This document shows positions 18,870 through 20,314 of a DNA stretch of 20,314 nucleotides, piece by piece. The DNA is taken from positions 1-20,314 of the forward strand of contig JAMYHX010000633.1 of the NCBI GenBank assembly GCA_025529335.1, written 5' to 3'. This DNA is from Rhizopus sp. PT2906. Lineage: Eukaryota; Mucoromycota; Mucoromycetes; Mucorales; Rhizopodaceae. A program made the position numbers and the translations under genes. A model generated the notes under the pieces. It made no database searches and was not told where the DNA came from. It was given only the letters and a program-made list of their open reading frames with translations. Each line of letters starts with the position of its first letter. The first letter of the stretch is position 1.

Positions 18870-20169
18870 ATGTCAAATACACGAGATATGGCAACAATCG
18901 AGAGAGACCTTTTACGCATAGATCAAACATTGAACCAAGTAATACCATTTCTCTCTTTCTGTTGTTGTTGTTGTTGTTGTTTTCTCTAATTCCCTTTTTT
19001 TTTTTTGCAAAGGTATCCAATGTTCGATCTACCTTGAAACAATTCACACAACTCGTCGAACAGGAGCAAAAAGGACCTAGTTACGTACAAGCATTTAGCG
19101 ATCGACTCAAAAACGTCAAACAGGAATTGAATCGTTTAGTGAATCAAGGAAATGACCTAAAAGGTACATGGATAGTCTATCTATACAGTCTGAGCACATG
19201 TAATCAAACCATGTAGAATAGATGTCTTGAAATACGCGCAATCGATAACTAATGATGATGATTTTGATTGGAGTGCCATCAAGAGGTAAATCAGTCTTAA
19301 TGATATATTCCATTCATTTTAATGCTGTATAGTGAGAAACAAGACCAGCAAAAGATAGATACTGGAAAACCAGAAAAGATTGGATCGATTGTAAAAGACA
19401 AGGCTGATTATGCATACAAGTAAGAAAGAACAGAACAGACGAACAGAGATAATCATTCTGTGTATGTAGACAATTATCTTCCATGGTCTTTGATCATAAT
19501 ACATCATCAACGTAAGCTTTATATATTCCTCAAGACACCATTGACAAGTAAACAAACATTTGTAGTGAATCCTTCTTTACGACATATACACAACAATGGC
19601 TGTCACAGAACAAAGATCAAGCATCTAAAATAGACATTAGCTTCGAACGAGAAGAACAGACAACGCTTTCGGGGACAACATGTCATCTGAAGGTGTGCAT
19701 ACATAAAGCATTCATTGTAGAATTAGAATTAGAGTATGCTCGTGCATCTAATACGCTCATTGTACATCAATATGACATAAGAGGACTTAAAGAAGAGGTT
19801 TGTTGGATGGATATGCCCCTCCTGTCAATACTAATATATCTTTAGAAACAGCTTTCACAGGGATCTCAATATCTTGTGTTTCAAAAGTTGAGTCTATTGG
19901 CTGCTGTGGCATTTGAAGACATGACGACACTTTTTGCAAGAGAATCCTTCTTTTATATTTTAGATTGGCTATCAAGTTATCATGACTTGTTTACTGCGCC
20001 TTGTATTCGATGTCATAAGGTCCTACAATTTGATTCCCCTGTTTACAAGTACACTCCACCCGTTGTCAGAACATGGAATACGAAACATACGACAGATAGA
20101 ACGGCAGTAGCCTATCATATGCGATGTTATCATGAGCATAAGAACAGTCAAGCCATTGCTCTGTTCTAA
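18870..20169 (+). CDS. MED27: Mediator complex subunit 27, seven exons
   Basis: Component of the upper tail region of the RNA polymerase II Mediator complex. Exons are 18870-18938, 19013-19163, 19222-19285, 19333-19419, 19470-19511, 19566-19797 and 19846-20169. Introns are 47-74 nt, all GT-AG; phases close to 322 residues, close to animal Med27. The N-terminal half is helical (R-S-T-L-K-Q-F-T-Q-L-V-E and R-L-K-N-V-K-Q-E-L-N-R-L). The diagnostic C-terminal metal-binding domain is present: C268-x2-C271, a P-P-V-V-R-T-W segment, then Y-H306-x2-C309. The third exon begins after AATAG at 19221, since the earlier TAG acceptor at 19216 would create a stop. The ATG at 18870 is preferred to an in-frame one upstream, because the longer N-terminus would read through the gap region. 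Poly(A) signal AATAAA at 20175-20180. Confidence 0.9.
18959..18980 (+). repeat. Trinucleotide (TTG)n microsatellite in Med27 intron 1
   Basis: About seven TTG/TGT units followed by a pyrimidine-rich tract and a run of 12 T before the TGCAAAG acceptor. It makes this the longest intron in the gene (74 nt). Confidence 0.8.
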
Positions 20170-20174
20170 TAAAA

Positions 20175-20180
20175 AATAAA
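20175..20180 (+). terminator. Poly(A) signal of Med27
   Basis: AATAAA starts 6 nt after the Med27 stop codon, leaving about 70 nt to the next ATG. Confidence 0.5.
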
Positions 20181-20248
20181 CATTGGTGTGTGACCGTTCA
20201 GAGTGACATTTTTTTTTTCTTTCTTTCTTTTTCATACATACACACACT

Positions 20249-20298
20249 ATGCCACATAAAAGAGCCAATGCCCGTATTCGTAAAGAAAGGAAGCAAAA
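20249..20298 (+). CDS. First exon of a further gene, cut by the window end
   Basis: ATG at 20249 opens a short, very basic start (M-P-H-K-R-A-N-A-R-I-R-K-E-R-K-Q), followed by a GTACGT donor at 20299. The exon would end in phase 2. Reading through the donor meets a stop within two codons, which supports splicing. Such basic M-P-H-K-R starts occur in nuclear or nucleolar proteins, but the family cannot be named from 16 residues. Confidence 0.5.
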
Positions 20299-20314
20299 GT
20301 ACGTATAACAGTGG

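Noticed and set aside
1..20314. CRISPR array, bacterial operon, rRNA or tRNA genes, viral insertion
   Set aside because: No regularly spaced repeats, no polycistronic prokaryotic layout, no rRNA or tRNA structure and no viral protein were seen; all recognised genes are fungal nuclear genes.

Overview
The window looks like nuclear DNA from an early-diverging filamentous fungus, most likely Mucoromycota (Mucorales-like). It is AT-rich, and the genes are cut by many very short GT-AG introns. In the recognised genes I reconstruct introns of about 43-74 nt, often with a CTAAT/CTAAC-like branch site. The proteins are eukaryotic and fungal: KRE2/MNT1 mannosyltransferase, SRP receptor alpha, an IBTK-like protein, PIG-X, prohibitin, a GPI-type GH16 enzyme and Mediator 27. 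The lineage call is inference, because no rRNA or marker gene is present.

The left part (1 to about 6.5 kb) is gene-poor. It holds a five-exon gene of unknown function with a PD-(D/E)XK-like motif (542-2365), two diverged copies of an ~89-bp direct repeat (about 2964 and 3093), a decayed reading frame (3190-3450), and a frameshifted, truncated Tc1/mariner (IS630)-type transposase on the minus strand (4436-3513). Two short unrecognised coding-like fragments follow (5263-5512 minus; 5842-6178 plus, the latter with a frameshift).

The right part (6.5 kb to the end) is compact. In order it holds a five-exon GT15 mannosyltransferase (+), four-exon SRP receptor alpha (+), an eight-exon IBTK-like ANK-RCC1-BTB-BTB gene (-), a single-exon PIG-X/PBN1-like gene (-), three-exon prohibitin-1 (+), a two-exon gene for a 40-residue Cys-rich protein (-), a four-exon GPI-type GH16 enzyme (+), a seven-exon Mediator subunit 27 (+), and the first exon of a further gene cut by the window end (+). 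In every full model listed here the exon phases close in frame.

Several genes touch. The SRP receptor and IBTK-like stop codons face each other with only 4 nt between them and share a nearly palindromic poly(A)-signal region. GH16 and Med27 are separated by 66 nt. PIG-X and prohibitin diverge from a 135-nt shared promoter. Many products serve the secretory pathway and cell surface (SRP receptor, GT15 mannosylation, PIG-X for GPI synthesis, a probably GPI-anchored GH16), but they are on both strands, so I read this as neighbourhood rather than an operon-like unit.
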